A DNA stretch of 64,000 nucleotides from Sulfitobacter sp. DFL-14. Lineage in GTDB: Bacteria; Pseudomonadota; Alphaproteobacteria; Rhodobacterales; Rhodobacteraceae. Location of the stretch: contig NZ_QBFD01000029.1 of NCBI RefSeq assembly GCF_003335585.1, forward strand, positions 281,523 through 345,522, given 5' to 3'. The first letter of the stretch is position 1. Each line of letters opens with the position of its first letter. A program made the position numbers and the translations under genes. Positions 17,519-27,254 of the stretch are shown in pieces. Below the pieces are notes generated by a model. It ran no database searches and was not told the DNA's origin. It saw only the letters and a program-made list of their open reading frames with translations.

Positions 17519-20500
17519 TCAGATCACCACTGTCACATCGTCGTCGATGTAAAGCGTGCCCTCCTCGCCCAAGGTATAGATGTCATAGCTCTGACCGTCG
17601 CGGATGGTGGACCCGGCACGCACCGCACCGGTGACCGTCACCGTATCATCGGCACCGCCGTCGATCTGCAACTCGTTGGTGTTGGAGGACAGGTCCAGCA
17701 GCGTCGCCTCGTTGATCGTCAGATTGCCTTCCTCGGCAAAGCTCAGATCAATGGTTTCGATGTTGTAATCGCCCAGCACATCCGAATTCAGCGCAACCTC
17801 GGAGTTCACGGATTCGTCGTCCAGCACCACATAGGTGCCGGATGTATTGCCCGCAGCATCCGTGGCGGTGATCACCAGATGCGATCCGTCCGGGACCTGG
17901 GTGCCGAACTGGAAGTTGGTCTCGTTGATCTGCGGGATATCCACGGATGTGGCGTCGACCTCGGTCACCGTGCCGTTGTTGTTGACCTGGTGGACCTCGA
18001 TCATGTCGTCGTTGATCTCCGTCGAAATGCCCCGGATGCCGTCGCCGTCGCGGGTGTAGGAAGCGATGACCGGCCCTTCGGGCGCATCGGTGTCGATGGC
18101 CAGGGTGTCCGACAGGGTTGCCACGTTGCCGACAGCATCGGTCGCGGTGACCACGATTGCCGCGTCGTAGGTGCCCATGCGCATCGCGCCCGGCGGAATG
18201 GTCAGAGACCAGTTGCCGGCCGCATCGACGGTTGCGCTGTGGTTCGCCCCGTCAAAGTTGACCACGACCGTTGAACCCGCCTCGACCTGACCACCCAGGT
18301 CAATGCCGGTGGCGGCCTCGGCAGCAGAGGCGACGTTGTCGGCCCCGCCCCCGGTTTCGGTCATGTTCAGCGGTACCACCTCGGTGTCGATGCGGATGCT
18401 GTCGGTCACGGTGGCGGTATTGCCCGCGGCATCCGTGGCCTGGACCGAGACATCGGCGTCATAGGTGCCCTGGGCGATCTGGCTGGCGGCATATTCGGCG
18501 ATCCAGTTGCCATTGGCATCGACCACCGCGTTCACCGCCACGCCGTTCAGGGTGACCACAACAGAGGTGGAGCCGATCTCGGTCGTGCCGGTGATCTGCA
18601 CACCGCCCCCGTCGGTGCGTTCCAGCCCGTTGATCACCCCGTCGCCTTCGACGATCTCGGCATTGATGCTCAGGTTGTCCACCCGGGTGTCGACGGCCAC
18701 GCTGTCCACGGCCTCCAGCAGGTTGCCCGCGCTGTCGGTGGTGGTGGCGTGGATATCGGCGGCATAGACGCCGGGCGCAACTTCACCTGCGGCGAAGTTC
18801 GCGGTCCAGTTGCCTGCCGCATCGGTGGTCACGGTATGGCTGACGCCTGCCATGGTCACGGTCACCAGCGCGCCGGGGTTCGAGGTGCCGTTCAGCACGA
18901 CGCCGTCGCTGGCCTCTGCCTCGTTCACCACATCGTCGCCTTCGACAGGTGCGGAAGAGATCGTGAGGATGCCTGCATCCCGGTCGATCTCCACGTCCTG
19001 CGTGATGGTCTCCACATTGCCTGCCGCATCGGTGGCGACGGCGGTCATGACTGCGGTTTGCGCACCACCCGGAATTTCGGAGGAAGCGAAGGTGACCGTC
19101 CAGGTCCCGTCCGCCGCAACCGTCGCGGCATGGGTGGCAGAGCCAAGCGTGACAAGAACGGTCGAGCCCGGCTCTGTGGTGCCGGTCATGACAAGATCCT
19201 GCAAGGCTTCTTCGATGTTGATCACGCCATCCGCGCCGCCGGTTGTCCCGGTAAAGCCAAAGTCGCGCACCAGCGTGTCGATCTCGACCTCGCCGCTGGC
19301 TGTGGAGGTATTGCCGAAGCTGTCCGTCGCCACGGCGGTCACGGTCGCGCTTACCTCGCCGGTGGGAATTTCACCCGCCGCGAAATCGCAGGTCCAGTTG
19401 CCATCCGCATCGACTGTCGCCTGATGGGTGCCGGTGCCGAAGGTGACCATGACAGTTGATCCGGGCTGCGCCGTGCCGGTCAGGGTCACACCGTCCTGGC
19501 GTTCCTCTGCGTTGACGGTGCCGTCGCCTTCGACATTGTCGGTGTCGATGGTGACATCCGTCACGGTATCGACCACCAGAACATCCGAAACACTGGTGCT
19601 GTTGCCATAGGCGTCGGTTGTGACGATCTGAACATCCGTGCTGTATTCACCGGACTGCAGCGTGCCCGCCGCCCATGTGACCGACCATGTGCCATCTGCG
19701 GAAACCGTGGTGCTTTGCGCGATGCCCGCGATTGTCACCACGACGGAGGCGCCCGCCTCCCCCGTGCCGGTCAGCGTGACGCCATCGGCAAAGCTGGTGG
19801 CGTTGAAGAAATCGTCAACCGACTGGGTGCCGCTGGTGACCGTGATGCCGGGGGCGATCGTGTCGATCTGCACCTCGCCCGTGGCCGAGGTCGCATTGCC
19901 ATAGGCATCTGTCGCCACCGCCGTGATGGTCGCCATCAGCTTGCCCGTGGGCACCTCGCCCGCGACAAAGACCGCGCTCCAGGTGCCTTCGGCTGTGGCG
20001 GTCACCGTCTGGGTGCCGGTGCCGAATGTGACCACCACAGTGGCCCCTGCATCCGCAGTGCCCGTGACAGTCACGCCGTCGTCATGCTCTTCGGCGTTCA
20101 CCACGCCGTCACCGCCAATGATATCGGTGTCGATGGTGACGTTGACGACAGTATCCACGACCAGCACATCGGTGATGGTATTGGTGTTGCCGAATGCGTC
20201 AGAGGTCCAGACGGTCACATCGGTGGTATATTCGCCCGCCTCCAGCGTGCCGCTTTCCCAGGTGACGGACCAGGTGCCATCCTCGGCCACGGTAGTCGCC
20301 TGCTCAATGCCCGCGATGGTCACGACGACGGCCGCGCCAGCCTCGCCCGTGCCGGTGACGGTCACACCGTCATCAAAGCCTTCGGCGTTGAAATAATCAT
20401 CCACCGACTGGGTGCCCGATGTCACCTCGATCTGCGGCGGGGTTGTGTCGATCACATATTCCGGCCCGTCCAGGACCGTGCTTTCGCCCTCGGTGGTGAC

Positions 20501-21325
20501 GGTAACCTCGGCTTCATAGGTGCCGTCGGGCGGAAAATTCTCGTCTTCGAAGACCGCTTCGAAAACGCCGTCTTCGTCGATGATCGTTTCGACCTGCTGG
20601 TCCCCCAGGGTGACGATGACGGTACTGCCCGGTTCGCCACCGCCGGTGATCACCACCTGATGCGGCGCTGAATCGTCGCCGCCAATGTCGCTGGAACTGT
20701 CCGCGTCATCCACATAGGGCGCCGCCGGACCAGTGCCGCCGCCGGTGCCGCCTGTGCCATCCGTACCTTCGCCCGCAGTGTTACCCCCGTTGGAACTGCC
20801 GCCGCCAAGACCGCCAAGCACTGCCGCGCCGCCGACAGCTGCTGCCGCAGCGCCCGCGCCACCGCCCAGCAATCCGCCACCCAGAAGCGGTGCCGCGAAC
20901 ATCGACACTTCATCGTCGGCTGCTGCCGCATTGGCCGCCACTTCGGTGCGGCCCAGATAGATCAGATCGTCAGAGGGGCTCCACTTGCCCCATTCTTCCG
21001 TCGGCCCGTATTGCGCGTAAAGCTCTCCGCTGCCCGCGTCGACCAGCGAGACTTCGTTCAGATACCCGTCCGCCGAGATGAACAGCCGGTTCGCCGCACC
21101 CGATGCGTTGAAGTAATTCTCGATCATGATGACCCGGCCATCGGCCAGTGTCAGCACCAGATCATTGTCCGCACGCTGCTGCCCGGCCAGATCGGTCTGT
21201 CTGAGATTTAGGGAAATTTCCTGACCTGATCCGGCCTGGATGACATGACTTTTCGCCTCTGAGGCGACAACACCACGCTGCAATCCGCCCGCGTTATCGC
21301 GGACGACGAAATCTATCGTCTTCAT
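17519..21325 (-). CDS. large type I-secreted adhesin with Ig-like repeats
   Basis: The 1268-residue protein starts with a BapA-prefix-like domain (1-125; GQEISLNLRQTDL). A Gly/Ala/Leu-rich hydrophobic segment (about 145-176) and a Gly/Thr linker follow. Nine or ten bacterial Ig-like repeats of ~100 residues then run from about 205 to 1130, each with a GTxxxGSTVxVT strand and a VDT boundary. The final ~130 residues end with the acidic, aromatic-poor DDDVTVVI pattern typical of type I secretion signals. There is no Sec signal peptide. It is probably a cell-surface adhesin for attachment or biofilm. It is first in the operon with its exporter. One Cys occurs in a repeat (NWTCDF). Confidence 0.88.
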   Translation of the reverse strand: MKTIDFVVRDNAGGLQRGVVASEAKSHVIQAGSGQEISLNLRQTDLAGQQRADNDLVLTLADGRVIMIENYFNASGAANRLFISADGYLNEVSLVDAGSGELYAQYGPTEEWGKWSPSDDLIYLGRTEVAANAAAADDEVSMFAAPLLGGGLLGGGAGAAAAAVGGAAVLGGLGGGSSNGGNTAGEGTDGTGGTGGGTGPAAPYVDDADSSSDIGGDDSAPHQVVITGGGEPGSTVIVTLGDQQVETIIDEDGVFEAVFEDENFPPDGTYEAEVTVTTEGESTVLDGPEYVIDTTPPQIEVTSGTQSVDDYFNAEGFDDGVTVTGTGEAGAAVVVTIAGIEQATTVAEDGTWSVTWESGTLEAGEYTTDVTVWTSDAFGNTNTITDVLVVDTVVNVTIDTDIIGGDGVVNAEEHDDGVTVTGTADAGATVVVTFGTGTQTVTATAEGTWSAVFVAGEVPTGKLMATITAVATDAYGNATSATGEVQIDTIAPGITVTSGTQSVDDFFNATSFADGVTLTGTGEAGASVVVTIAGIAQSTTVSADGTWSVTWAAGTLQSGEYSTDVQIVTTDAYGNSTSVSDVLVVDTVTDVTIDTDNVEGDGTVNAEERQDGVTLTGTAQPGSTVMVTFGTGTHQATVDADGNWTCDFAAGEIPTGEVSATVTAVATDSFGNTSTASGEVEIDTLVRDFGFTGTTGGADGVINIEEALQDLVMTGTTEPGSTVLVTLGSATHAATVAADGTWTVTFASSEIPGGAQTAVMTAVATDAAGNVETITQDVEIDRDAGILTISSAPVEGDDVVNEAEASDGVVLNGTSNPGALVTVTMAGVSHTVTTDAAGNWTANFAAGEVAPGVYAADIHATTTDSAGNLLEAVDSVAVDTRVDNLSINAEIVEGDGVINGLERTDGGGVQITGTTEIGSTSVVVTLNGVAVNAVVDANGNWIAEYAASQIAQGTYDADVSVQATDAAGNTATVTDSIRIDTEVVPLNMTETGGGADNVASAAEAATGIDLGGQVEAGSTVVVNFDGANHSATVDAAGNWSLTIPPGAMRMGTYDAAIVVTATDAVGNVATLSDTLAIDTDAPEGPVIASYTRDGDGIRGISTEINDDMIEVHQVNNNGTVTEVDATSVDIPQINETNFQFGTQVPDGSHLVITATDAAGNTSGTYVVLDDESVNSEVALNSDVLGDYNIETIDLSFAEEGNLTINEATLLDLSSNTNELQIDGGADDTVTVTGAVRAGSTIRDGQSYDIYTLGEEGTLYIDDDVTVVI

Positions 21326-21632
21326 AGCACCACCACTCTACCTCAAAGTCCTCGTTCTATGCGGGACTTCTGTAATTGATTTTATGCGTGCCAGCCGTTC
21401 TATCGCCCGTGCACGTTTTTGATGTCCCCGGAATACTCCGAAAACCCTTTTGAAACTAGTGCCTTTTTCTCGCCTTAGTTCATTTTCAACCGCAAGGTGA
21501 GAGGCTTGTGGCACAATTCCGGTCAGGCAGAGGCGCGATTTCCAATAAGTCATAGGACATATCGCAGGCACGAAAAATGATGGCATTCTCGCAACAGTTG
21601 ACAATTTCCCGGGCGCGGCAAATGTCTGACGC
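21326..21632. other. divergent control region between the adhesin and the CocE gene
   Basis: This 307-nt stretch has no credible gene. It separates the minus-strand adhesin operon from the plus-strand hydrolase and importer genes and should contain both promoters. It is less GC-rich than its surroundings. I see no strong palindrome or ribosome-binding site in front of the CocE ATG. Confidence 0.5.
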
Positions 21633-23627
21633 ATGGAGATTCCTCAAAACAGTCTGCGCGACATCACCGAAGACCCCGACCTTGGCATCACACTTTCCGA
21701 CGGCTGCCGCCTCTCCGCCCGGATGTGGCGACCTGCAGATGCCGATGCCGACCCGGTGCCGGTCATCCTGGAATATCTGCCCTACCGTAAACGCGATGGC
21801 ACCTGCGCGCGCGATGCGCTGACGCATCCGTGGTTCGCGCAGCGCGGATATGCCTGCCTGCGCGTGGACATGCGCGGCAATGGCGACAGCCATGGCGTGA
21901 TGGAGGATGAATATACCGCCCAGGAACAGGCCGACGCGGTCGAGGTCATCAACTGGGTCGCGGCACAGCCCTGGTGCAACGGCAATGTCGGCATGATGGG
22001 CATCAGCTGGGGCGGCTTCAACGGGTTGCAGGTGGCCGCACTGGGCCCCGATCCGCTGAAGGCCGTGATCACCCTGTGCTCCACCGTGGACCGCTTTGCC
22101 GACGACATTCATTACAAGGGCGGCTGCCTGCTGAACGAAAACCTCGGCTGGGGGGCGACCATGTGGTCCTATTCCTCCCGCGCGCCGGACCCGGCCCTGC
22201 GCGCGGACTGGCGCGAGATGTGGCTGGAACGGCTTGAGGCGGAACCCTTCCTGCCGTCGGTCTGGCTGCGCCACCAACGGCGTGACGCCTATTGGCGCCA
22301 TGGTTCGGTGATCGAGGATTACCCCGCGATCAAGGCGAAGGTGCTGGCCATCGGCGGCTGGGGCGACGGCTACAAGAACGCCGTGCCGCAACTGGTGGAG
22401 GCCTTGCCGGGGGCCAAGGGCATCGTCGGTCCCTGGGTCCACAAATATCCGCATTTCGCGGTCCCCGAACCGCGCATCGGTTTTCTGCAAGAGGCGCTGC
22501 GCTGGTGGGATCGCTGGCTCAAGGACATCGACACCGGGGTGGAAGACGACCCCGACTACCGCGCCTATCTGATGGACGGGGTGCGCCCTGCCACCTGGTA
22601 TGAACACCGCCCCGGCCGCTGGATCGCGGAACCGACGGGTGCAACATCCCATCTGACCAGCACCACCCTGCATCTGACCGACAGCGGGCTGACGGACGCC
22701 GCCGCGCCGCTGGCGGCCACCGTCTCCTCACCGCCCCACTGCGGGGCGGATGCAGGTGAATACTGCGCCATCTGGCTTGGCCCGGAACTGCCCGGCGACC
22801 AGCGCAGCGATGATGCGCTGTCCACCACCTTCGACAGCGCCCCGCTGGAGGCGGATATGGACATCGTCGGCGCGCCTCATGTCAGACTGACCCTGGCCAG
22901 CGACCAGCCGCAGGCGCAGATCGCGGTGCGGCTGAACCACATCCACCCGGATGGCGCGGCAACCCGTATCACCTATGGGGTGCTGAACCTCAGCCACCGC
23001 GACGATGCAGAGGCGGTCACCCCGATGACCCCCGGCACGCCGGTGGAGATCACACTGAACCTGGATCACATCGCCTACCGCGTGCCGGCAGGTCACCGGC
23101 TGCGGCTGTCGATATCTGATGCCTACTGGCCGCTGATCTGGCCCAGCCCCGCCCCCACCCGTCTGAGCCTGAGCACAGGCCATATCGACCTGCCCCAGCG
23201 CCCGGCAAAGGGCGGGGACGAACACCTGTTCGAGTCCCCGACCGCCGCCGACCCCTGGCAAACCGAAGAGCTGCGCCCCGAAGCCCACATCAGGCGGCGC
23301 GAGGTCGATATGACGACGGGCGACATCACCCTGTTCATCGAGGATGACTTCGGCGCGGTGCGTGACGCGGACCATGGCCTGATCAACGGATCGGTTGCGC
23401 GTGAGGCCTGGACCATCAACCCCGATGATCCCCTGTCAGCCCGCGGCCAATGCCACTGGACCGATGAACTGGTGCGCGATGACATTTCGCTGCGGACAGA
23501 GGCCACCTGCATGATGACCAGCAGCGCAACGGCATTTCATCTCAATGCCCGCATCGAAGCCTATGAAAACGACGAACTGATCTATGCAAGAGACATCGAA
23601 GACAACATCCCGCGCGATCACATGTAG
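21633..23627 (+). CDS. CocE/NonD (X-Pro dipeptidyl-peptidase S15 type) hydrolase
   Basis: The 664-residue protein begins with the S15 start (DGCRLSARMWRP, then LEYLPYRKRDGT). The nucleophile elbow is GISWGGFNG, with the Ser followed by Trp as in X-Pro dipeptidyl peptidases and cocaine esterases. A C-terminal jelly-roll domain of the PepX_C type occupies about 320-560. No signal peptide is visible, so it should act in the cytosol on peptides, amides or esters. A peptide-type ABC importer lies downstream on the same strand, 121 nt after the stop. The hydrolase probably processes the imported compound, which is an inference. Confidence 0.87.
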   Translation: MEIPQNSLRDITEDPDLGITLSDGCRLSARMWRPADADADPVPVILEYLPYRKRDGTCARDALTHPWFAQRGYACLRVDMRGNGDSHGVMEDEYTAQEQADAVEVINWVAAQPWCNGNVGMMGISWGGFNGLQVAALGPDPLKAVITLCSTVDRFADDIHYKGGCLLNENLGWGATMWSYSSRAPDPALRADWREMWLERLEAEPFLPSVWLRHQRRDAYWRHGSVIEDYPAIKAKVLAIGGWGDGYKNAVPQLVEALPGAKGIVGPWVHKYPHFAVPEPRIGFLQEALRWWDRWLKDIDTGVEDDPDYRAYLMDGVRPATWYEHRPGRWIAEPTGATSHLTSTTLHLTDSGLTDAAAPLAATVSSPPHCGADAGEYCAIWLGPELPGDQRSDDALSTTFDSAPLEADMDIVGAPHVRLTLASDQPQAQIAVRLNHIHPDGAATRITYGVLNLSHRDDAEAVTPMTPGTPVEITLNLDHIAYRVPAGHRLRLSISDAYWPLIWPSPAPTRLSLSTGHIDLPQRPAKGGDEHLFESPTAADPWQTEELRPEAHIRRREVDMTTGDITLFIEDDFGAVRDADHGLINGSVAREAWTINPDDPLSARGQCHWTDELVRDDISLRTEATCMMTSSATAFHLNARIEAYENDELIYARDIEDNIPRDHM

Positions 23628-23748
23628 CAAAGGCGTCACGAAAACCGCGCTATTAATCCTTGCGACAAGCTGAGAAATGCGCAAACTTGACTCATCAATC
23701 AATAAAACGGGCGGACAAGCGCCCGATTCCAAAGGGGAGTATCAAATT

Positions 23749-25347
23749 ATGAACGATCAACTGAAACATATGACCGGTCAGGTGGCCAAGGGCCTGATGA
23801 CGCGCCGCGAATTCATCGGCCGCGCTGCGGCCCTCGGTGTTACCGCGGCTGTTGCCAACACGATGCTCGCTGAACGTGCCCAGGCCCAGGAAACACCCAA
23901 GCGTGGCGGCATGATTCGCATCGGCTCCTCAGGTGGTGAATCGACCAACACCCAAGACCCGGCCCTGACCGCTTCGGAAGTGCCGCTGAACAACCTCTAC
24001 GCCTGGGGCGAAACCCTTGTCGAAGTCAGCCCCGACGGTACGCTTGAGCCGCGCCTGTCCGAAAGTTTCGAGGCCTCTGCCGACGCCAAGACCTGGACCT
24101 TCAAGGTCCGCAAGGGCATCCCCTTCTCCAACGGCAAGGACATGACCCCCGACGACGTGCTGAAGACACTTCAGCGCCATTCGAACGAAGACAGCCAGTC
24201 CGGTGCCCTGGGCATCGTCAAGGGCATCGCCGACATGAAGGTCGATGGCGACTACGTGGTGCTGGAGCTGGAGGAAGCCAACGCCGACCTGCCTTACCTG
24301 ATGTCAGACTATCACCTGATCATCCAGCCGAACGGCGGCATGGACGATCCCGGTGCCGCCATCGGGACAGGTGCCTATACGCTTGAAATCGACGAGCCGG
24401 GCGTGCGCCACGCCTTCAAGCGCCGCGATGACTATTGGGACAGCGAGAACCGTGGCTTTGCGGACGAATTCGAACAGCTTGTGCTGAACGATGCAACCGC
24501 ACGCACCGCGGCGCTGCAATCGGGGCAGGTGCATCTGATCAACCGCGTCGATCCAAAGGTTGCCGCCCTTCTGGCACGGGCACCGAACCTGGAGGTGCGC
24601 AACGTCTCCGGCCCCGGCCATTACGTTTTCATCGCCCATATCGACACTCCGCCTTTTGACAACAACGACCTGCGGCTGGCGCTGAAATATGCCATCAACC
24701 GCGAGGAAATGGTGGACAAGATCCTGCGCGGCTACGGCACCGTGGGTAACGATATGCCGATCAACAAGGCCTATCCGCTGTTCGACGAAAGCATTCCGCA
24801 GCGCGAACACTCCATCGAGAAGGCCAAGGAACATTACGCGGCCTCCGGCCACGACGGCAGCCCGATCATCCTGCGGGTCTCCGACGGGGCCTTCCCCGGT
24901 GCGGTCGATGCCGCCGCGCTGTTCCAGCAGTCGGCACAGGCCGCTGGCATTCCGCTGGAAATCAAGCGCGAACCCAATGACGGCTACTGGTCCGAAGTCT
25001 GGAACGTGCAGCCCTTCTGCGCCTCCTACTGGGGCGGACGTCCGGTGCAGGACCAGATGTATTCCACCGCATATCTGTCCACCGCAGACTGGAACGACAC
25101 GCGCTGGAAACGGCCCGAGTTCGACGCCATGCTGAAAGAGGCCAAGGCCGAACTGGACGAAGCCAAGCGTAAGGAACTCTATTCCAAGATGGGCCGTATG
25201 CTGCGCGATGAAGGCGGGTTGATCCTGCCGATGTTCAACGACTTCATCAACGGCGTCAGCAATGATGTCGGTGGCTGGATCGACGATCCCTATGGTGAGA
25301 TGATGTCGAACCAGGCCGCAATCAAATGCTGGTTGAAGAACGCCTGA
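23749..25347 (+). CDS. peptide/opine-type ABC transporter substrate-binding protein (Tat exported)
   Basis: The family-5 solute-binding protein of 532 residues begins MNDQLKHM and contains a twin-arginine motif TRREFI, then a hydrophobic stretch and an AQA cleavage region. Export folded through Tat is therefore likely. The mature part has the DppA/OppA layout (PKRGGMIRIG..., TPDDVLKTLQR, GAYTLEIDEPGVRHAFKRRDDYW). The ATG at 23749 is preferred over an upstream in-frame start because GGGGAG lies just upstream and it directly heads the Tat signal. It captures the periplasmic substrate for the two permeases and fused ATPase downstream. The ligand is unknown, possibly a short or modified peptide. 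Confidence 0.9.
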   Translation: MNDQLKHMTGQVAKGLMTRREFIGRAAALGVTAAVANTMLAERAQAQETPKRGGMIRIGSSGGESTNTQDPALTASEVPLNNLYAWGETLVEVSPDGTLEPRLSESFEASADAKTWTFKVRKGIPFSNGKDMTPDDVLKTLQRHSNEDSQSGALGIVKGIADMKVDGDYVVLELEEANADLPYLMSDYHLIIQPNGGMDDPGAAIGTGAYTLEIDEPGVRHAFKRRDDYWDSENRGFADEFEQLVLNDATARTAALQSGQVHLINRVDPKVAALLARAPNLEVRNVSGPGHYVFIAHIDTPPFDNNDLRLALKYAINREEMVDKILRGYGTVGNDMPINKAYPLFDESIPQREHSIEKAKEHYAASGHDGSPIILRVSDGAFPGAVDAAALFQQSAQAAGIPLEIKREPNDGYWSEVWNVQPFCASYWGGRPVQDQMYSTAYLSTADWNDTRWKRPEFDAMLKEAKAELDEAKRKELYSKMGRMLRDEGGLILPMFNDFINGVSNDVGGWIDDPYGEMMSNQAAIKCWLKNA

Positions 25348-25363
25348 TCGGGGCGTCGCGGAG

Positions 25364-26320
25364 ATGCACCCGATCCTGAAACTCATTGCCCAGCGCCTTG
25401 CGCTGGGCATCCTGCTGCTCTTTGCGGCCTCAATCCTGATCTTCGCCGGCACTTCGATCCTGCCCGGCGATGTCGCCCAATCCATTCTGGGGCAATCGGC
25501 CACCCCCCAGGCGCTTGCCAACCTGCGCGAACAACTGGGCATGAACGAACCCGCCCTGACCCGCTATTTCTCCTGGCTTGGAGGGTTCCTGCAAGGCGAT
25601 CTCGGCACCGCGCTGACCAATGGCCGCGACATCGCGGAAAGCCTTGGCGGGCGTCTCAAGAACACGCTGTTCCTCGCCTTCTGGGCTGCCGTCATCTCGG
25701 TGCCGCTGGCGATTTTCCTGGGGCTGCTTGCCGTCCGCTACAAGGACCGCTGGCCGGACAAGCTGATTTCCGGGATCACGCTGACGACCATTTCCATCCC
25801 TGAATTCATGATCGGCTATGTCCTGATCTACTGGATTTCGATCCGGCTGGGCTGGTTTTCCTCTGTCGCGATCATCAACGACAGCATGACGCTGGGCCAG
25901 AAACTGAACGCCATTGCGATCCCCGTCATGGTGCTGACCCTGGTGGTGCTGGCCCATATGATGCGCATGACCCGCGCCGCGATCCTGAACGTGATGCAAT
26001 CGGCCTATATCGAAACCGCCGAGCTCAAGGGTATGCGGATGCTGACGATCATCCGCAAACATGCCTTTCCAAACGCCATCGCCCCCATCGTGAACGTGGT
26101 GATGCTGAACCTCGCCTACCTGGTGGTTGGCGTCGTGGTGGTGGAGGTCGTCTTTGCCTATCCGGGCATGGGGCAATACCTCGTGGATCACGTCAGCAAG
26201 CGCGATGTCCCGGTGGTGCAGGCCTGCGGGCTGATCTTTGCGGCTGTCTATATCGGGCTGAACCTGATTGCCGATATCGTGTCGATCCTGGCCAATCCAA
26301 GGCTGAGGCATCCAAAGTGA
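25364..26320 (+). CDS. ABC transporter permease, DppB/OppB type
   Basis: The 318-residue inner-membrane protein has the DppB start (RLALGILLLFAASILIFAGTSILPGDVA), six hydrophobic segments and the EAA-loop region around AELKGMRMLTIIRKHAFPNA that contacts the ATPase. It forms the translocation pathway with the second permease encoded at 26439. It starts 16 nt after the binding-protein stop. Its stop codon is built into a hairpin at 26317-26342. Confidence 0.92.
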   Translation: MHPILKLIAQRLALGILLLFAASILIFAGTSILPGDVAQSILGQSATPQALANLREQLGMNEPALTRYFSWLGGFLQGDLGTALTNGRDIAESLGGRLKNTLFLAFWAAVISVPLAIFLGLLAVRYKDRWPDKLISGITLTTISIPEFMIGYVLIYWISIRLGWFSSVAIINDSMTLGQKLNAIAIPVMVLTLVVLAHMMRMTRAAILNVMQSAYIETAELKGMRMLTIIRKHAFPNAIAPIVNVVMLNLAYLVVGVVVVEVVFAYPGMGQYLVDHVSKRDVPVVQACGLIFAAVYIGLNLIADIVSILANPRLRHPK

Positions 26321-26390
26321 ATTTTTCCCCGAAAGAATTCACGCCGCGCGACCAGGCGTTTTTGCAAAGCAAAAGTGCCGGGAGACACCC
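26317..26390. repeat. 3'-end hairpin plus conserved repeat segment inside the ABC operon
   Basis: A hairpin with arms GTGAATTTTT and GAAAGAATTCAC around CCCC (26317-26342) overlaps the permease stop. It is followed by a segment reading GCGACCAGGCGT (26348-26359) and AAAGTGCCGGGAGACACCC (26372-26390). Matching pieces occur after the last gene of the operon: the CCCC-loop hairpin at 28889, GCGACCAAGCGT at 28921 and GGGGAGGCACCC near 29156. This copy lacks the two long palindromes found in the second copy. Between two genes of one operon it may act as an attenuator. Confidence 0.6.
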
Positions 26391-26438
26391 ATTGGCGTTC
26401 TTGTGCTGCGATGCCAAGACGACTGATTGGAAGCTAAC

Positions 26439-27254
26439 ATGAAAAATATCCCCATATCCGCCATGATCGGCCTTTTCTTCACGGGCCTCTATTTCCTCAT
26501 GGCCATCTTCGCCCCGCTGATCGCCCCCTATGGCATGGCCGAAACCGTCGGCGACGTCTGGGAAGCGCCATCTTCCCAGTTCCTGCTGGGCACCGACAGC
26601 ATCGGGCGCGACCTGCTGACGCGCCTGATCTACGGCGGGCGCACCACAATCTTCATCGCCACGATGGCCACCATCCTCAGCTTTGTCACCGGCTCGGTCC
26701 TGGGCTTCTTCGCCGCCGTCTCGGGCGGCTGGGTCGACCAGACAATCTCGCGCTTCGTCGATCTGATCATGTCGATCCCCTCGCTGATCTTCGCGCTGGT
26801 GGTGCTCTCGGTCATGCCGACCACCACCACGATCCTGATCGTACTGATGGGCCTGCTCGATTCCACCCGCGTCTACCGGCTGGCCCGTGCCGTGGCCGTG
26901 GACATCACGGTGATGGATTATGTCGAGGCCGCCCGCCTGCGCGGCGAAAAAATCGGCTGGATCATCTTCCGCGAGACCCTGCCGAATGCCCTGTCGCCGC
27001 TGGTGGCCGAAATGGGCCTGCGCTTCATCTTTGCGGTGCTCTTCATCTCGACCCTGTCGTTCCTCGGCCTTGGCGTGCAGCCGCCGCTGGCGGACTGGGG
27101 CGGCATCGTGAAGGAAAACAAGGAAGGCATCAACTATGGCATCCAGGCGGCCCTCTACCCGGCCTATGCCATCGCCACCCTGTGCATTTCCATCAACCTG
27201 GTGGCGGACTGGATCCTGAACCGTACCACATCACTGAAAGGGGGCAGAGGATGA
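26439..27254 (+). CDS. ABC transporter permease, DppC/OppC type
   Basis: The 271-residue permease shows the DppC start (FLMAIFAPLIAPYG), the LLGTDSIGRDLLTRLIYGGR motif and the EAA loop around EAARLRGEKIGWIIFRETLPNA. The ATG at 26439 follows GGAAG and is preferred to a TTG 12 nt upstream. The stop overlaps the ATPase start (ATGA). It is the second membrane subunit of the importer; the 118-nt gap from the first permease is unusual for such operons and is filled by the hairpin repeat. Confidence 0.92.
   Translation: MKNIPISAMIGLFFTGLYFLMAIFAPLIAPYGMAETVGDVWEAPSSQFLLGTDSIGRDLLTRLIYGGRTTIFIATMATILSFVTGSVLGFFAAVSGGWVDQTISRFVDLIMSIPSLIFALVVLSVMPTTTTILIVLMGLLDSTRVYRLARAVAVDITVMDYVEAARLRGEKIGWIIFRETLPNALSPLVAEMGLRFIFAVLFISTLSFLGLGVQPPLADWGGIVKENKEGINYGIQAALYPAYAIATLCISINLVADWILNRTTSLKGGRG

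Noticed and set aside
17519..21325. RTX-type calcium toxin
   Set aside because: No GGxGxDxUx nonapeptide repeats; the repeats are Ig-like and the N-terminus is of the biofilm-adhesin type.
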